From the NCBI GenBank assembly GCA_028697715.1, contig JAQVDS010000001.1:115932-179931 (forward strand): a DNA stretch of 64,000 nucleotides, written 5' to 3'. The position numbers and the translations under genes are program-made. The DNA is from Acidithiobacillus sp. (lineage in GTDB: Bacteria; Pseudomonadota; Gammaproteobacteria; Acidithiobacillales; Acidithiobacillaceae). This document shows, one piece after another, positions 10,112 to 19,572 of this stretch (position 1 is the first letter of the stretch; the number at the start of each line of letters is the position of its first letter). A model generated the notes under the pieces. It made no database searches. It was not told the DNA's origin and worked only from the letters and a program-made list of their open reading frames with translations.

Positions 10112-11501
10112 CTGGGTGCGGCAAATCCATCTGGTGGGCATCGGCGGTGCCGGCATGCGGGGTATTGCCGAGGTTCTGCTCAATCTGGGCTACGCCGTCT
10201 CCGGCTCCGATCTGCGTCCCGGCCCGGCGACCCTGCGCCTCAGCGATCTGGGCGCGAGCATCTTCAGTGGTCACGCGGCCGCCAATGTGCGCGGCGCAGA
10301 TGTGGTGGTCGTCTCCTCCGCCATCCACGATGACAACCCCGAGATCGTCGCCGCCCGGGAACAGCGTATCCCCGTCATCCGCCGCGCGGAGATGCTGGCG
10401 GAGCTAATGCGCTTCAAGCAGGGAATCGCCATCGCTGGTACCCACGGCAAGACCACCACCACCAGTCTGGTGGCCAGCATCCTCGGGACAGCAGGCCTGG
10501 ACCCCACCTTTGTCATTGGGGGACGCCTGAAAAGTGCCGGAACCCACGCCGCCCTTGGCAGCGGTGAGTATCTGGTGGCGGAGGCGGACGAATCCGATGC
10601 CTCATTTTTGTACCTGTCTCCGGTAATGGCAGTGGTCACCAATATCGATGCCGACCACATGGAGACCTACGGCAATACCATGGGGCAATTGCGCGCCGCC
10701 TTCCTGCAGTTTCTGCAGCGTCTGCCGTTCTATGGCCTGGCAGTACTCTGTACCGATGAGCCCATGGTGCGCGGCTTGCTGCCGGAGTTGCGCACACCGG
10801 TGCTTGGCTATGGGCTGGCCGAGGATAGTGACCTGCAGGCACGCAACATTCGCTATTGCGGTCTGGGTAGCGAGGTCGAGATCTGGCGCCGCGTCGATGG
10901 TCAGGCGGTGCACTGGTTCGACCTGCAACTGAATATCCCCGGCGAGCATAATGTCCTCAATGCCCTGGCAGCCATTGGCATCGCCAGCAAAGTGGGAGTC
11001 AACCAGGAAATCATCGCCGAGGCCCTGGCCGGGTTTCGAGGAGTGGCAAGACGCTTCGAGCTGCTCGGCGACTGGCAGGGGTACACCATTGTCGATGACT
11101 ATGGTCATCACCCCCGGGAACTGGCCGCCACCATCGCCGCCGCGCGCCGAATCTGGCCGCAGCGCCCCTTAGTACTACTCTTTCAGCCACATCGCTTTAC
11201 CCGTACTCGGGACCTCTTCGCCGATTTTGTGGAAGTTTTGGCGCAGGCCGACCGCAGCATCCTGCTCGATGTCTATGCGGCGGGAGAGGCCCCCATCAGC
11301 GGCGCCGACAGTGCCAGCCTGGTAGCCGCCCTACAACAGCAAGGAGCCGATGCCCTACATCTCCCCGGCGCCTTGCAGCAGCCAGCACAAATCCCGATCC
11401 AGCTACCCGAGAATGCGGTGCTGCTCTGTATGGGAGCAGGGAATATCAGCCAGCTTGCCGGGGCTTGGGATGCGGTTTTTGGCAAGGGGGCACCGGCATG
11501 A
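10104..11501 (+). CDS. murC: UDP-MurNAc:L-alanine ligase MurC
   Basis: First Mur ligase of the pathway, 465 residues, joining L-alanine to UDP-MurNAc. It has the N-terminal motif HLVGIGGAGMRGIAEVL, the ATP loop IAGTHGKTTTTSLVAS, and EADESDASFLYL. The C-terminal domain has DDYGHHPRELAATI and FQPHRFTRT. Start ATG at 10104 overlaps murG by eight bases; the upstream ATG at 10074 lies inside murG and lacks a better ribosome site. Confidence 0.95.
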   Translation: MRNWVRQIHLVGIGGAGMRGIAEVLLNLGYAVSGSDLRPGPATLRLSDLGASIFSGHAAANVRGADVVVVSSAIHDDNPEIVAAREQRIPVIRRAEMLAELMRFKQGIAIAGTHGKTTTTSLVASILGTAGLDPTFVIGGRLKSAGTHAALGSGEYLVAEADESDASFLYLSPVMAVVTNIDADHMETYGNTMGQLRAAFLQFLQRLPFYGLAVLCTDEPMVRGLLPELRTPVLGYGLAEDSDLQARNIRYCGLGSEVEIWRRVDGQAVHWFDLQLNIPGEHNVLNALAAIGIASKVGVNQEIIAEALAGFRGVARRFELLGDWQGYTIVDDYGHHPRELAATIAAARRIWPQRPLVLLFQPHRFTRTRDLFADFVEVLAQADRSILLDVYAAGEAPISGADSASLVAALQQQGADALHLPGALQQPAQIPIQLPENAVLLCMGAGNISQLAGAWDAVFGKGAPA

Positions 11502-12376
11502 TCGGTGGTCGTCTGCGCCTCGGTGAATCTCTGGCCCGCCATAACAGCTGGCGGGTAGGGGGTGCAGCAGAGCGTTTCTATATACCCGACGCCATAGAAG
11601 ATCTGGTCGGCTTTTTGCGGAATTTTTCCCAGGGGCCGATCACCTGGCTGGGCCTCGGTAGCAACGTCCTGGTGCGCGATGCCGGCCTGCGCGGGACGGT
11701 CATCTGTCTTGCCCATGGACTAGATCAAATGACGATCGGCGAGCATAGCGAACTGGTTGCCGAGGCCGGGATTTCAGCGGTCAAACTCGCCCATTTCGCC
11801 GCCCGCAATGGTCTCGCCGGTACGGAATTTCTCGCCGGGATTCCCGGCACCCTGGGCGGTTGCCTGGCCATGAATGCCGGTGCCCATGGTGGAGAAACCT
11901 GGCCCCTGGTGGAGTGGGTCGAACTGCTCCACCCCAACGGTGAGCTGGAGCGCCGTCCTGCAGCCGCGTTTCAGGTGGGCTATCGCTCCGTACGCGGCCA
12001 GGGCGATGCCTGCTTTGTGCGCGCCGGGCTGCGTTTGTCCGCGGGAGAACCTGATGCACTGCGCGCCCAGCTGCGCGCCTGGCAGAGCCAGCGGGCGGCG
12101 ACCCAGCCCCTGTCCTGGCCGAGTTGTGGCTCGGTCTTCCGCAACCCCCCTGGCGACCACGCGGCGCGTTTGATCGAGGCGGCAGGACTCAAGGGACGTC
12201 GCATCGGCGATGCCGAAGTGAGCATGCAACACGCCAATTTCATTCTCAATCGCGGACAGGCTCGCGCACGTGAAATCGAGGGCTTGGTCATGGAAGTGCA
12301 GGAAACGGTACGCCGTCGCTTCGGCGTTGTCTTGCAGCCTGAAATGCGTGTGCTGGGAGAAGATTTTGATGAATGA
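11498..12376 (+). CDS. murB: UDP-N-acetylenolpyruvoylglucosamine reductase MurB
   Basis: FAD-dependent reductase of 292 residues that converts UDP-GlcNAc-enolpyruvate to UDP-MurNAc using NADPH. The FAD-binding segment LGLGSNVLVRDAGLRGTVI, the AGIPGTLGGCLAMNAGA loop and GCLAMNAGAHGGE are visible. The C-terminal region carries SCGSVFRNPPGDHAARLIE with the catalytic-type serine, and the motif HANFILNRGQA. This looks like a type I MurB but is shorter than E. coli MurB. Start overlaps the murC stop as ATGA. Confidence 0.94.
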   Translation: MIGGRLRLGESLARHNSWRVGGAAERFYIPDAIEDLVGFLRNFSQGPITWLGLGSNVLVRDAGLRGTVICLAHGLDQMTIGEHSELVAEAGISAVKLAHFAARNGLAGTEFLAGIPGTLGGCLAMNAGAHGGETWPLVEWVELLHPNGELERRPAAAFQVGYRSVRGQGDACFVRAGLRLSAGEPDALRAQLRAWQSQRAATQPLSWPSCGSVFRNPPGDHAARLIEAAGLKGRRIGDAEVSMQHANFILNRGQARAREIEGLVMEVQETVRRRFGVVLQPEMRVLGEDFDE

Positions 12377-12383
12377 GGGCAGG

Positions 12384-13307
12384 ATGTCGAAAAAACAGCG
12401 CATTGGCGTACTCTACGGCGGCCCCTCGGAGGAGCGCGAGGTCTCCCTACTCGGTGGTGCAGCGGTACTCAGAGCGCTTCAGGATGCGGGCTTGAACGCC
12501 TGCGGCATCGACGTCGAGCCGCAACACCTCGCCGCGCAACTGGGCGATGCGGGCGTCGACATTGCCTTCAACATCTGCCATGGTGCCTTCGGCGAAGACG
12601 GACATCTGCAGGCGAATCTCGACAACCTGGGCATCCCCTATACCGGTAGCGGGGTACTCGCCAGCGCCCTGTCGATGGACAAGTGGCGCTGCAAACGTCT
12701 CTGGCAAAGCGCTGGCCTCCCCACCACCCGCGGCATTCTGCTGCGCGCCGATGACGCCCTGCCCGACAGCCTGTCCAGCTGGGGCTGGCCGCTTTTCGTC
12801 AAGCCCAACCGCGGCGGCTCCAGCATTGGCGTCAGCCGCGCTGGCAACGCCCAGGAGCTGCAAAGTGCCCTCGGCGCGGCCTTCGCCCACGACAGCGAAG
12901 TGCTGGTGGAAGCCGCCGTCAGCGGCAAGGAAGTCACCGTCGGTATTGTCGGTGGCGAGGCTCTGCCACCGATCGTCATCGAGGCCAGTGGTCAGTTTTA
13001 TGATTACCACGCCAAGTACATTGCCAACGACACCCGTTACCTCTTGCCCTCGGGCCTCGGCGATGTGCTAGACCGCCAACTGCAGGATCTTGCCTTGCAG
13101 GCCTTCAGCGAAATCGGCGGCTGCGGCTGGGGCCGAGTGGATTTCTTAGTAGATGCGAACGGGGCGCCGACTTTGCTCGAAATCAACAGCGTTCCCGGTA
13201 TGACCAGCCACAGTCTGGTACCCATGGCGGCACAGGCCATCGGCTGGGATTTTGGCCAGTTATGCAGACGTATCCTCGACGCGGGGGAGGGAGTGAAATC
13301 ATGGTAA
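12384..13307 (+). CDS. ddl: D-alanine--D-alanine ligase
   Basis: ATP-grasp ligase of 307 residues that makes D-Ala-D-Ala for MurF. N-terminal GVLYGGPSEEREVSLLGG, the nucleotide-binding region FVKPNRGGSSIGVSRA and the C-terminal LEINSVPGMTSHSLVP match Ddl. Two starts are possible: ATG 12369, with GGAGA nine bases upstream and overlapping murB, or ATG 12384, with GAGG/CAGG upstream and beginning closer to the conserved core. The second was chosen with modest confidence. The symbol ddlB could apply if the genome carries a second copy. Confidence 0.93.
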   Translation: MSKKQRIGVLYGGPSEEREVSLLGGAAVLRALQDAGLNACGIDVEPQHLAAQLGDAGVDIAFNICHGAFGEDGHLQANLDNLGIPYTGSGVLASALSMDKWRCKRLWQSAGLPTTRGILLRADDALPDSLSSWGWPLFVKPNRGGSSIGVSRAGNAQELQSALGAAFAHDSEVLVEAAVSGKEVTVGIVGGEALPPIVIEASGQFYDYHAKYIANDTRYLLPSGLGDVLDRQLQDLALQAFSEIGGCGWGRVDFLVDANGAPTLLEINSVPGMTSHSLVPMAAQAIGWDFGQLCRRILDAGEGVKSW

Positions 13308-14170
13308 GTGCCATTCGCGATATGCAAGGATACCGGCGGGAACCGGTCACCAAGGCGCCGCCACCGCAAGAGAGTCAAAAGCCAACTACGGCCATCGCTC
13401 CCAGCCGGCCCTTTCCCTGGGGCAAGACCCTGCGCATAACCCTCGGGGGTGGGCTGTTGCTCGCTCTTGGCTTCGGCGCCTGGCAGGCCTGGGACTGGGT
13501 ACGCCAGCCCGCGCTGATGCCCATCGATACGATCCACATCGAAGGACTTTCACCTAAGATACCGGTGTACCGAATCAACCGAGCCATTGCTCCATTCCTA
13601 GGACAGGGGTTTCTCTGGGTGAATCTCACGCAAGTGCGCGACGCCCTGCAGCAGGTACCCTGGGTAGCCAATGTCAATGTGCGTCGGGTCTGGCCCGATC
13701 GCATCGCTATCGACCTGCAGGCGGTGCAGCCAGTAGCCCGCTGGCTGGGGGGCGCCGGCGAGGTCCTGGGGAAAAACGGCAAAGTCTATTCGGTCCCCGC
13801 AAACGAGATCCCGCAACAGCTCCCTGCCCTCTTTGGTCCAGCGGATGCAGGACTACAGATGCTGCAGGAACGGCAAAAGCTGGATCAGGCCCTGGCACCT
13901 CTGCATCTGCAGGTGCGCGCCCTGGAGCTCGACCCACGCGGTGGCTGGCGTTGCATCCTCAGTAACGGGGTCCGACTGGTCCTCGGTCGGGAAAAGATCA
14001 TGGAAGGTGTGCAACGCTGGGTCAGCGTCGCCCCAGAGATTCAACAATATCTGCTGCCCGGTGCCAGCATGGATTTGCGCTACAACAACGGTTTCGCGGT
14101 CGCCTTGCCCGAGGCGGCTTCTACGAGTGTCAGTGAGGGGCCGGCAGCCCCAAGGAGTGAAGGAAAATGA
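13301..14170 (+). CDS. ftsQ: cell division protein FtsQ
   Basis: Bitopic division protein of 289 residues that scaffolds FtsL and FtsB at the septum. A basic, proline-rich cytoplasmic tail of about 45 residues precedes one membrane helix (ITLGGGLLLALGFGAWQAW). The periplasmic POTRA domain follows (IDTIHIEGLSPKIPVYRIN), then the beta domain with WVANVNVRRVWPDRIAIDLQ. Start ATG 13301 has GGGAGGGAG upstream and overlaps ddl by seven bases. Confidence 0.92.
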   Translation: MVSAIRDMQGYRREPVTKAPPPQESQKPTTAIAPSRPFPWGKTLRITLGGGLLLALGFGAWQAWDWVRQPALMPIDTIHIEGLSPKIPVYRINRAIAPFLGQGFLWVNLTQVRDALQQVPWVANVNVRRVWPDRIAIDLQAVQPVARWLGGAGEVLGKNGKVYSVPANEIPQQLPALFGPADAGLQMLQERQKLDQALAPLHLQVRALELDPRGGWRCILSNGVRLVLGREKIMEGVQRWVSVAPEIQQYLLPGASMDLRYNNGFAVALPEAASTSVSEGPAAPRSEGK

Positions 14171-15447
14171 AACGCGGCAATCAGGAACTCATCGTTGGTC
14201 TGGACATTGGTACCTCCAAGGTCGCCTGTATCGTGGCGCAAGCACGCTCCACGGGCGAGGCAGAAATCATCGGTGTTGGCCAGCATCCCTCCCGTGGCCT
14301 AAAAAAGGGCGTGGTCGTCGACATTGAATCTACCGTGCAGGCCATCAATCGCGCGGTACAGGAGGCCGAACTCATGGCCGGAGTGCAAATCCATGGCGCG
14401 GTCGTGGGTATCGCTGGCGGACACATCCGCGGTTACAACAGTCACGGCATCGTCGCCATCAAAAACAAGGAAGTCAGCAATGATGATCTCGGTCGGGTGA
14501 TGGACGCTGCGCGCGCCATCGTCATTCCGCAGGACCAGAATGTGATCCATGTGCTGCCCCAGGAATTCACCATCGACAGTCAGGAAGGGGTACGCGAACC
14601 CATTGGCATGTCGGGAGTCCGCCTGGAAGCGCAGGTCCACATCGTCACCGGCTCCATCAGCGCCACGCAGAATATTGCCAAGTGCGTCGAACGCTGCGGC
14701 CTGCAGGTGCAGGGCCTGGTACTCGAACAACTTGCTTCCGCCGATGCCGTGCTCACCGCGGATGAAAAGGAGCTGGGCGTCTGCCTGGTCGATATCGGTG
14801 GCGGCACCACCGACATCGCCATTTTCCGCGATGGCGCCGTACGCCATACCGCGGTCATTCCCATTGCCGGCGACCAGATCACCAACGACATCGCCCTGGG
14901 CTTGCGTACCCCACCCGTCGAGGCCGAACAGATCAAGAAGCTCTATGGCTGTGCCCTGGGCGACCTAATCGAACAGGACGACGACATCCCGGTGCCGAGT
15001 GTCGGTGCCCGTCCCCCGCGCACCATTTCCCGTCGCGTGCTCAACGACATCATCGAGCCGCGCGTGCGCGAACTCTTCGAGCTCATTCAGGCCGAACTGC
15101 GTCGCACCGGATTTGAAGACCTCGTCGCCGCCGGCGTCGTACTCACCGGTGGCTCGAGCCGCCTGCAGGGCATGGCCGAACTGGCCGAGGAAATCTTGCA
15201 CCTACCGGTGCGCACCGGCGAGCCCATGCATCTGGCCGGGATGGAAACGGTGGTGCGCGCTCCCTGGCATGCCACCGGCGTCGGTCTGGTCATGTATGGC
15301 ATGCACAACGGACTGGCCGGCCAGGCCGAGCCGGTGCAACAGCCCGCTGCCGCCACCAGTACGGTGCGCGACGAAGGACATCGCGCCGCGGCCATGGGCG
15401 GCGTCTTTGGCAAATTGCGCAACTGGGTACAGACCAGCTTCGGCTGA
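14167..15447 (+). CDS. ftsA: cell division protein FtsA
   Basis: Actin-like ATPase of 426 residues that tethers FtsZ to the membrane and recruits late divisome proteins. Phosphate-binding motifs are [16 protein letters not shown] near the N-terminus and [14 protein letters not shown] at about residues 210-222; the adenosine motif is [13 protein letters not shown]. The C-terminus ([12 protein letters not shown]) is a plausible amphipathic membrane-targeting helix. Start overlaps the ftsQ stop by four bases, with GGAG upstream. Confidence 0.95.
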   Translation: MKRGNQELIVGLDIGTSKVACIVAQARSTGEAEIIGVGQHPSRGLKKGVVVDIESTVQAINRAVQEAELMAGVQIHGAVVGIAGGHIRGYNSHGIVAIKNKEVSNDDLGRVMDAARAIVIPQDQNVIHVLPQEFTIDSQEGVREPIGMSGVRLEAQVHIVTGSISATQNIAKCVERCGLQVQGLVLEQLASADAVLTADEKELGVCLVDIGGGTTDIAIFRDGAVRHTAVIPIAGDQITNDIALGLRTPPVEAEQIKKLYGCALGDLIEQDDDIPVPSVGARPPRTISRRVLNDIIEPRVRELFELIQAELRRTGFEDLVAAGVVLTGGSSRLQGMAELAEEILHLPVRTGEPMHLAGMETVVRAPWHATGVGLVMYGMHNGLAGQAEPVQQPAAATSTVRDEGHRAAAMGGVFGKLRNWVQTSFG

Positions 15448-15484
15448 GTCCCCCATCCCACAGATCCAGCGAGAGGAATCGACA

Positions 15485-16657
15485 ATGTTTGAATTGAACG
15501 AAATGCAGCAGGAAGGAGCCGTCATCAAGGTCATCGGGGTAGGCGGCGGTGGCGGCAACGCAATCAATAACATGGCCCTGACCGGGCTGGAAGGCGTGGA
15601 ATTCATCAGCGCCAATACCGATGCCCAGGCCTTGCGCAACTCCCACGCCCAGCGCACCTTGCAGCTTGGCAGCGAACTGACCCGTGGCTTGGGCGCAGGT
15701 GCCAACCCCGAGATCGGGCGCAAGGCGGCGGAGGAATGCCGCGAGGAGATCCGCGGCGTGCTCGAAAATACCGACATGCTCTTCATCACGACGGGCATGG
15801 GTGGCGGGACCGGGACCGGTGCAGCGCCCGTGGTCGCTTCCATCGCCCGCGATATGGGCATCCTGACCGTCGGCGTGGTCACCAAACCCTTCAACTTTGA
15901 AGGCAAAAAGCGCCAGCAATATGCCCTGTCCGGTATCGATGAACTGGCCCAGCATGTCGATTCGCTGGTAATCATCCCCAATGAAAAACTGCTGGCGGTG
16001 CTGGGCAAGCAGATCAGCCTGCGCGATGCCTATCTCGCTGCCGACAACGTCTTGATGGGGGCAGTGCAGGGTATTTCCGAGCTGATCACCCGTCCGGGCC
16101 TGATGAATCTGGATTTTGCCGACGTGCGCACGGTGATGTCCGGCATGGGACTGGCGATGATGGGTACGGCTGCCGCCCGTGGCGAAAGCCGCGCCCGCGA
16201 TGCCGCCAACCGCGCTGCCAGCAGCCCGCTGCTGGATGACATCAACCTCTCCGGCGCATGTGGCATTCTCGTCAACATCACCGCCGGCAACGACCTGTCC
16301 CTTGGTGAATTCGAGGAAGTCGGTGAGCTGATTCGCAGCTACGCCTCGGACGATGCCAACGTCAAGGTCGGCACCGTGATCGACGAAAACTTGGAAGGGG
16401 AAATGCGCGTCACCGTGGTCGCCACCGGTCTGCAGCGCGAGCCAGTGCGGCTGGCGGTAGAAAACAACCGTCTGCGTCCGGAGGTAACCATGCCCGCCAA
16501 CGCCGTCGATTGGCGCCAGCTGGATCGCCCTGCAGCCCTGCGCCAGCAAGCGACGCGCAGTGCCGCAACTGGCACCGACCAGCGCAGCGCCCCACGCCCG
16601 GTGGCAGATTATGCCGACCTCGACATTCCCGCTTTTCTCCGTCGGCAAGCCGACTGA
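15485..16657 (+). CDS. ftsZ: cell division GTPase FtsZ
   Basis: Tubulin-like GTPase of 390 residues that forms the cytokinetic ring. N-terminal [17 protein letters not shown], the tubulin signature [14 protein letters not shown] at about residues 105-118 and the T7 synergy loop region ([11 protein letters not shown]) are present. The C-terminal peptide [13 protein letters not shown] is the conserved tail that binds FtsA and ZipA. Start ATG 15485 follows GAGAGGAAT after a 37-base gap, the largest in the cluster. A strong terminator lies directly downstream, and lpxC, which often follows ftsZ in gammaproteobacteria, is absent. Confidence 0.97.
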   Translation: MFELNEMQQEGAVIKVIGVGGGGGNAINNMALTGLEGVEFISANTDAQALRNSHAQRTLQLGSELTRGLGAGANPEIGRKAAEECREEIRGVLENTDMLFITTGMGGGTGTGAAPVVASIARDMGILTVGVVTKPFNFEGKKRQQYALSGIDELAQHVDSLVIIPNEKLLAVLGKQISLRDAYLAADNVLMGAVQGISELITRPGLMNLDFADVRTVMSGMGLAMMGTAAARGESRARDAANRAASSPLLDDINLSGACGILVNITAGNDLSLGEFEEVGELIRSYASDDANVKVGTVIDENLEGEMRVTVVATGLQREPVRLAVENNRLRPEVTMPANAVDWRQLDRPAALRQQATRSAATGTDQRSAPRPVADYADLDIPAFLRRQAD

Positions 16658-16679
16658 AGCCCGCCGTGCTGACACTCCA

Positions 16680-16702
16680 CCCCGCCATTGGCGGGGTTTT
16701 TT
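16680..16702 (+). terminator. rho-independent terminator after ftsZ
   Basis: A perfect seven-base-pair stem (CCCCGCC at 16680-16686 with GGCGGGG at 16690-16696, loop ATT) is followed by six T residues. It sits 22 bases past the ftsZ stop and should end the dcw transcript. Confidence 0.92.
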
Positions 16703-16806
16703 CTTTGCTATATGTGCAAGTTGGGGGTATTTCTTTACCGGCACTTTGCCGTAGAATGAGAAATACTCCTGTTTGACAGGCAAGGTTTTCGAGAGAGGTT
16801 GGTACC

Positions 16807-17637
16807 ATGCTATACCCAGAATTGTTCAGAGCCCTGGAGGCCGCCCGCTGGAACATGGAGAAGGACATCCCGTGGGATCAGTTCGACGCCAGCAAGATCA
16901 CCCCAGAGCATCTACAAACCATCAAGATGAACGCCATTACCGAGTGGTCGGCCCTGCCTGCCACAGAGATGTTTCTGCGCGACAATCGCGACGATTCGGA
17001 TTTTTCGGCCTTCATGTCGATCTGGTTTTATGAAGAGCAGAAGCATGCCCTGGTGCTCATGGAATACCTGCGCCGCTTCGCTCCCGAGTACCTGCCCACC
17101 GAGGAAGAGCTGCATGAGGTGCGCTTCGAGTTTGATCCAGCGCCGGCGATGGAGACCCTGATGCTGCATTTCTGCGGTGAGATTCGTCTGACGCATTGGT
17201 ACAAGGCCGCCGCCGAGTGGCATCAGGAACCAGTCATCAAGTTCATCTATGAAACGCTTTCCAAGGATGAGGCACGGCACGCCGGCATCTACCTCAAGTA
17301 CATGCGCCGTGCGGTGGAGCGTGTGGGCGACTCTGCCCGCTTGGCCTTTGCCAAGATTGGTGTGCTCATGGCCAATACCAAGACTGCCAAGGCCTTGCAT
17401 CCCACCAATCTGCACGTCAATAAGGAGATGTATCCGCAGGACAGCGTACAGAGTCACCTCCCCGATCCCGGCTGGCTGGAACGTTGGCTCGACAACCAGA
17501 TTCACTTCGACACGATCTGGGAGGGCAAGGTGGTCAATGGCATTCTGCGCAATCTGTCGGCGCTCCTCGAGGTACCGATCCGCAGCGCCAAGGATCTAAG
17601 CCAGTATCGCAAGCGAATGGCCAGTTCTGTGGGCTAA
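16807..17637 (+). CDS. ferritin-like diiron protein, acyl-ACP-desaturase-like
   Basis: A soluble, mostly helical protein of 276 residues with two carboxylate-histidine motifs of the ferritin-like diiron fold. The first half has NAITEWSALPATEMFL and WFYEEQKHALVLMEYLRR (E-E-x-x-H). The second half has HFCGEIRLTHWYK and LSKDEARHAGIYLKYMRR (D-E-A-R-H). This E...ExxH...E...ExxH pattern can bind two irons, as in acyl-ACP desaturases and related oxygenases. The exact reaction cannot be read from the sequence; fatty-acid desaturation is a guess. It stands alone after the ftsZ terminator, with GAGAGAGG upstream of its ATG. Confidence 0.75.
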   Translation: MLYPELFRALEAARWNMEKDIPWDQFDASKITPEHLQTIKMNAITEWSALPATEMFLRDNRDDSDFSAFMSIWFYEEQKHALVLMEYLRRFAPEYLPTEEELHEVRFEFDPAPAMETLMLHFCGEIRLTHWYKAAAEWHQEPVIKFIYETLSKDEARHAGIYLKYMRRAVERVGDSARLAFAKIGVLMANTKTAKALHPTNLHVNKEMYPQDSVQSHLPDPGWLERWLDNQIHFDTIWEGKVVNGILRNLSALLEVPIRSAKDLSQYRKRMASSVG

Positions 17638-17769
17638 TGTCGCCAAGCCCCGACAAAAGATCGTTTTGACGCAAGCAAACACGTTGATTTTTCTGCGATG
17701 CATATCGGGCACGCTTCGTGCTGAGCGCGTCAACGTCAACTGGTGACGAAGAGAACGAGGAGAAAGACG

Positions 17770-18120
17770 ATGAAAAAATGGTTGGGCATGATGCTGACCA
17801 CGTTGATGCTGGCGGGTTGTGCGAACAATCCGTATGGCAACTCCTATGGGTACAACAGCAGCCCTTTGGGCAACAGTAAAACCACCACCGATACTGCTGC
17901 AGGCGCCGCCTTGGGTGCCGTTGCCGGTGCCGTAATCGGCAATCAATCTGGCAGTCCCCTGACGGGAGCGGCAATTGGTGCGGGTTTGGGTGGGCTGGCA
18001 GGCTACGCGATCTCCAAAAACCAACAGCAGCAGCCAGCCAACTGCCCACCGGGATACAACTGTATCCCAAATTCCCCACCCCCCTCCTGCCCGCCGGGCT
18101 ATACCTGCAACCCGCAGTAA
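17770..18120 (+). CDS. glycine-zipper outer-membrane-type lipoprotein
   Basis: A 116-residue predicted lipoprotein. The signal peptide MKKWLGMMLTTLMLAGC ends in a lipobox (LAGC) with Cys17 as the likely acylation site. The centre is a glycine-zipper region typical of the SlyB/Rick-17kDa group (AAGAALGAVAGAVIGNQSG and AAIGAGLGGLAGYAI). The C-terminus has glutamine- and proline-rich sequence with two CPPGY-C repeats, suggesting exported, possibly disulfide-bonded tails. Start ATG 17770 has AGGAG eight bases upstream; the in-frame ATG 27 bases earlier lacks one. Function unknown beyond envelope association. Confidence 0.8.
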   Translation: MKKWLGMMLTTLMLAGCANNPYGNSYGYNSSPLGNSKTTTDTAAGAALGAVAGAVIGNQSGSPLTGAAIGAGLGGLAGYAISKNQQQQPANCPPGYNCIPNSPPPSCPPGYTCNPQ

Positions 18121-18123
18121 CGG

Positions 18124-18567
18124 ATGCAGGAATGCGACATATTTGATCTGCCGCCCTGGCGTAGTCTCGACCTGGCGGCCCGGCTGCGCTGGGCCTTGGC
18201 CCCAAAAATTCCTGATCTCTACCGGCAGGCCCTGGCCCGGGAGCAGTGGGTGCAAACCCGCTGCTACTTTGCCCGGCGCCAGGATCTCCGGCCCGGCGAA
18301 GTGGCACAGTTTGCTGAAGACGGCGACTATGTGATTCGTCTATGCATTGCCAAGCGCCCCGATCTGACCCCCGAGCAGGTTGCGGCCTTCTGTAGCGACA
18401 GAGATCCCAACGTGCGCTACGCGATCGCTCGCAATCCTCTTCTCGACGAAACCCAACGACAGATGCTTTTGCAGGATCCGGACGAGGTCGTCCGTCAGGC
18501 AGCAGCCAAGGGTGCCCGCCCCAGCCAGACCCGGCAACGCCAGGGCCAAGCGGCACTCTACCGCTAA
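18124..18567 (+). CDS. HEAT/LRV-like repeat protein
   Basis: A 147-residue soluble protein of unknown function. The C-terminal half contains repeats of about 24 residues with a D-x-x-V-R pattern: DGDYVIRLCIAKRPDLTPEQ, SDRDPNVRYAIARNPLLDE and QDPDEVVRQAAAKGARPS. These resemble the leucine-rich repeat variant seen in some nitrogen-fixation proteins, but the N-terminal four-cysteine iron-sulfur motif of those proteins is not present (only single cysteines). It starts three bases after the lipoprotein stop with no clear ribosome site, so coupling is likely. The tail is basic. Confidence 0.55.
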   Translation: MQECDIFDLPPWRSLDLAARLRWALAPKIPDLYRQALAREQWVQTRCYFARRQDLRPGEVAQFAEDGDYVIRLCIAKRPDLTPEQVAAFCSDRDPNVRYAIARNPLLDETQRQMLLQDPDEVVRQAAAKGARPSQTRQRQGQAALYR

Positions 18568-18573
18568 GCGGTA
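18559..18573. promoter_or_regulatory. perfect short palindrome before the LysR gene
   Basis: TACCGCT and AGCGGTA form a perfect seven-base inverted repeat around one central base, covering the stop of the repeat-protein gene and ending seven bases before the LysR ATG. It could be an autoregulatory site or a weak attenuating hairpin; only its symmetry supports it. Confidence 0.3.
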
Positions 18574-18579
18574 ATCGAC

Positions 18580-19566
18580 ATGGCAAGCAGGCTGCTGCGC
18601 AATCTGAGTCTGCGTCAGTTACAGATTTTTGCAGCGGTGGTGCGGCTTGGCGGTGTTGGCAAGGCGGCAGAGGAGCTCTTTGTCTCCCAGCCCACCATAT
18701 CCATCCAGCTAAAAACCCTTGCAGAAACCTTAGGGGAGCCGATTTTCGAAAAGGTGGGACGGGGCCTACGCCCAACCCCAGTCGGCGAGGACCTATACGC
18801 CTGCTGCCGCAGCATCTTTCAAAGTCTGGACGACCTTGAAACGGCCATATCCGAACGTCACGGCTTGGCGCGCGGCCATCTGCGTCTTGCCGTCGTCAGT
18901 ACTGCCAAATATATTGCCCCAGAGTTGCTGGGCGCCTTCGGCGAACGCTATCCCGGAATCGACCTTTTCCTGCAGGTTACCAACCGCGACCGCATCCTCG
19001 AGCGCATGCAAACCGCCGAGGACGACGCCTACATCATGGGCGAGCCGCCGCAGGAGGATTTTTCCATCGAATCCATCGCCTTTGCCTTGAACCCGATTGT
19101 GGTCATGGCACCGGCCAATCATCCTCTGGTGGATAGGATTTCCATTCCCTTGGCAGATCTGGCAAACGAGCCCTTTCTCTTTCGCGAACCGGGCTCCGGT
19201 ACTCGTAAGGCCACCATGCGCGTCTTCGAGCAAGAGGATTTTCACCCGCATGTTCGCATGGAACTGGGCAGTAACGAGGCGATCAAGCACGCCATCATCG
19301 GTCATCTGGGGATTGCCGCCCTGTCCCTGCACTCGCTATCACTGGAGGGCACGCAAGGGCCCGTTCGCGTTCTCGATGTGCAGGGCTTTCCGATTTTGCG
19401 GCAATGGTACCTGGTCTATCCTAAGGAAAGGCCACTCTCCCTGGCGGCGCAGGCATTCCTGCAGTTCGCCCGGCAAAAGGAGGGGGAAATCGGGGAGCGA
19501 CTGGAACAGATCTGGCCGACTATAAAAAAATCCCTCGCGCCGGGCGTCGAGGGATCAGAAACGTAA
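18580..19566 (+). CDS. LysR-type transcriptional regulator, CbbR-like
   Basis: A 328-residue LysR regulator. The N-terminal winged helix-turn-helix covers about residues 9-66 (LRQLQIFAAVVRLGGVGKAA, then SQPTISIQLKTL). The effector domain carries sequences typical of CbbR/CmpR proteins, such as FLFREPGSGTRKATM and LGSNEAIKHAIIGHLGIA. CbbR-type proteins control Calvin-cycle and carbon-concentrating genes in response to metabolic signals. Here the gene converges on dabA with a seven-base gap, which suggests it regulates the dabBA pump, although that is inference. Its last codons contain the dabA terminator. Confidence 0.85.
   Translation: MASRLLRNLSLRQLQIFAAVVRLGGVGKAAEELFVSQPTISIQLKTLAETLGEPIFEKVGRGLRPTPVGEDLYACCRSIFQSLDDLETAISERHGLARGHLRLAVVSTAKYIAPELLGAFGERYPGIDLFLQVTNRDRILERMQTAEDDAYIMGEPPQEDFSIESIAFALNPIVVMAPANHPLVDRISIPLADLANEPFLFREPGSGTRKATMRVFEQEDFHPHVRMELGSNEAIKHAIIGHLGIAALSLHSLSLEGTQGPVRVLDVQGFPILRQWYLVYPKERPLSLAAQAFLQFARQKEGEIGERLEQIWPTIKKSLAPGVEGSET
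19524..19554 (-). terminator. terminator of the dabBA transcript, inside the LysR gene
   Basis: Read on the minus strand, TCCCTCG (548-554 region) pairs with CGAGGGA (531-537 region), extended by four inner pairs past a one-base bulge. Seven T residues follow (plus-strand A tract 19524-19530). It lies 18 bases past the dabA stop and within the coding sequence for the last residues of the convergent regulator. Confidence 0.85.
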
Positions 19567-19572
19567 TCTGGT

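Noticed and set aside
15290..16783. A 497-codon open frame antisense to ftsA and ftsZ.
   Set aside because: It is a shadow of high-GC codon bias opposite a well-conserved gene and has no ribosome site or family features.
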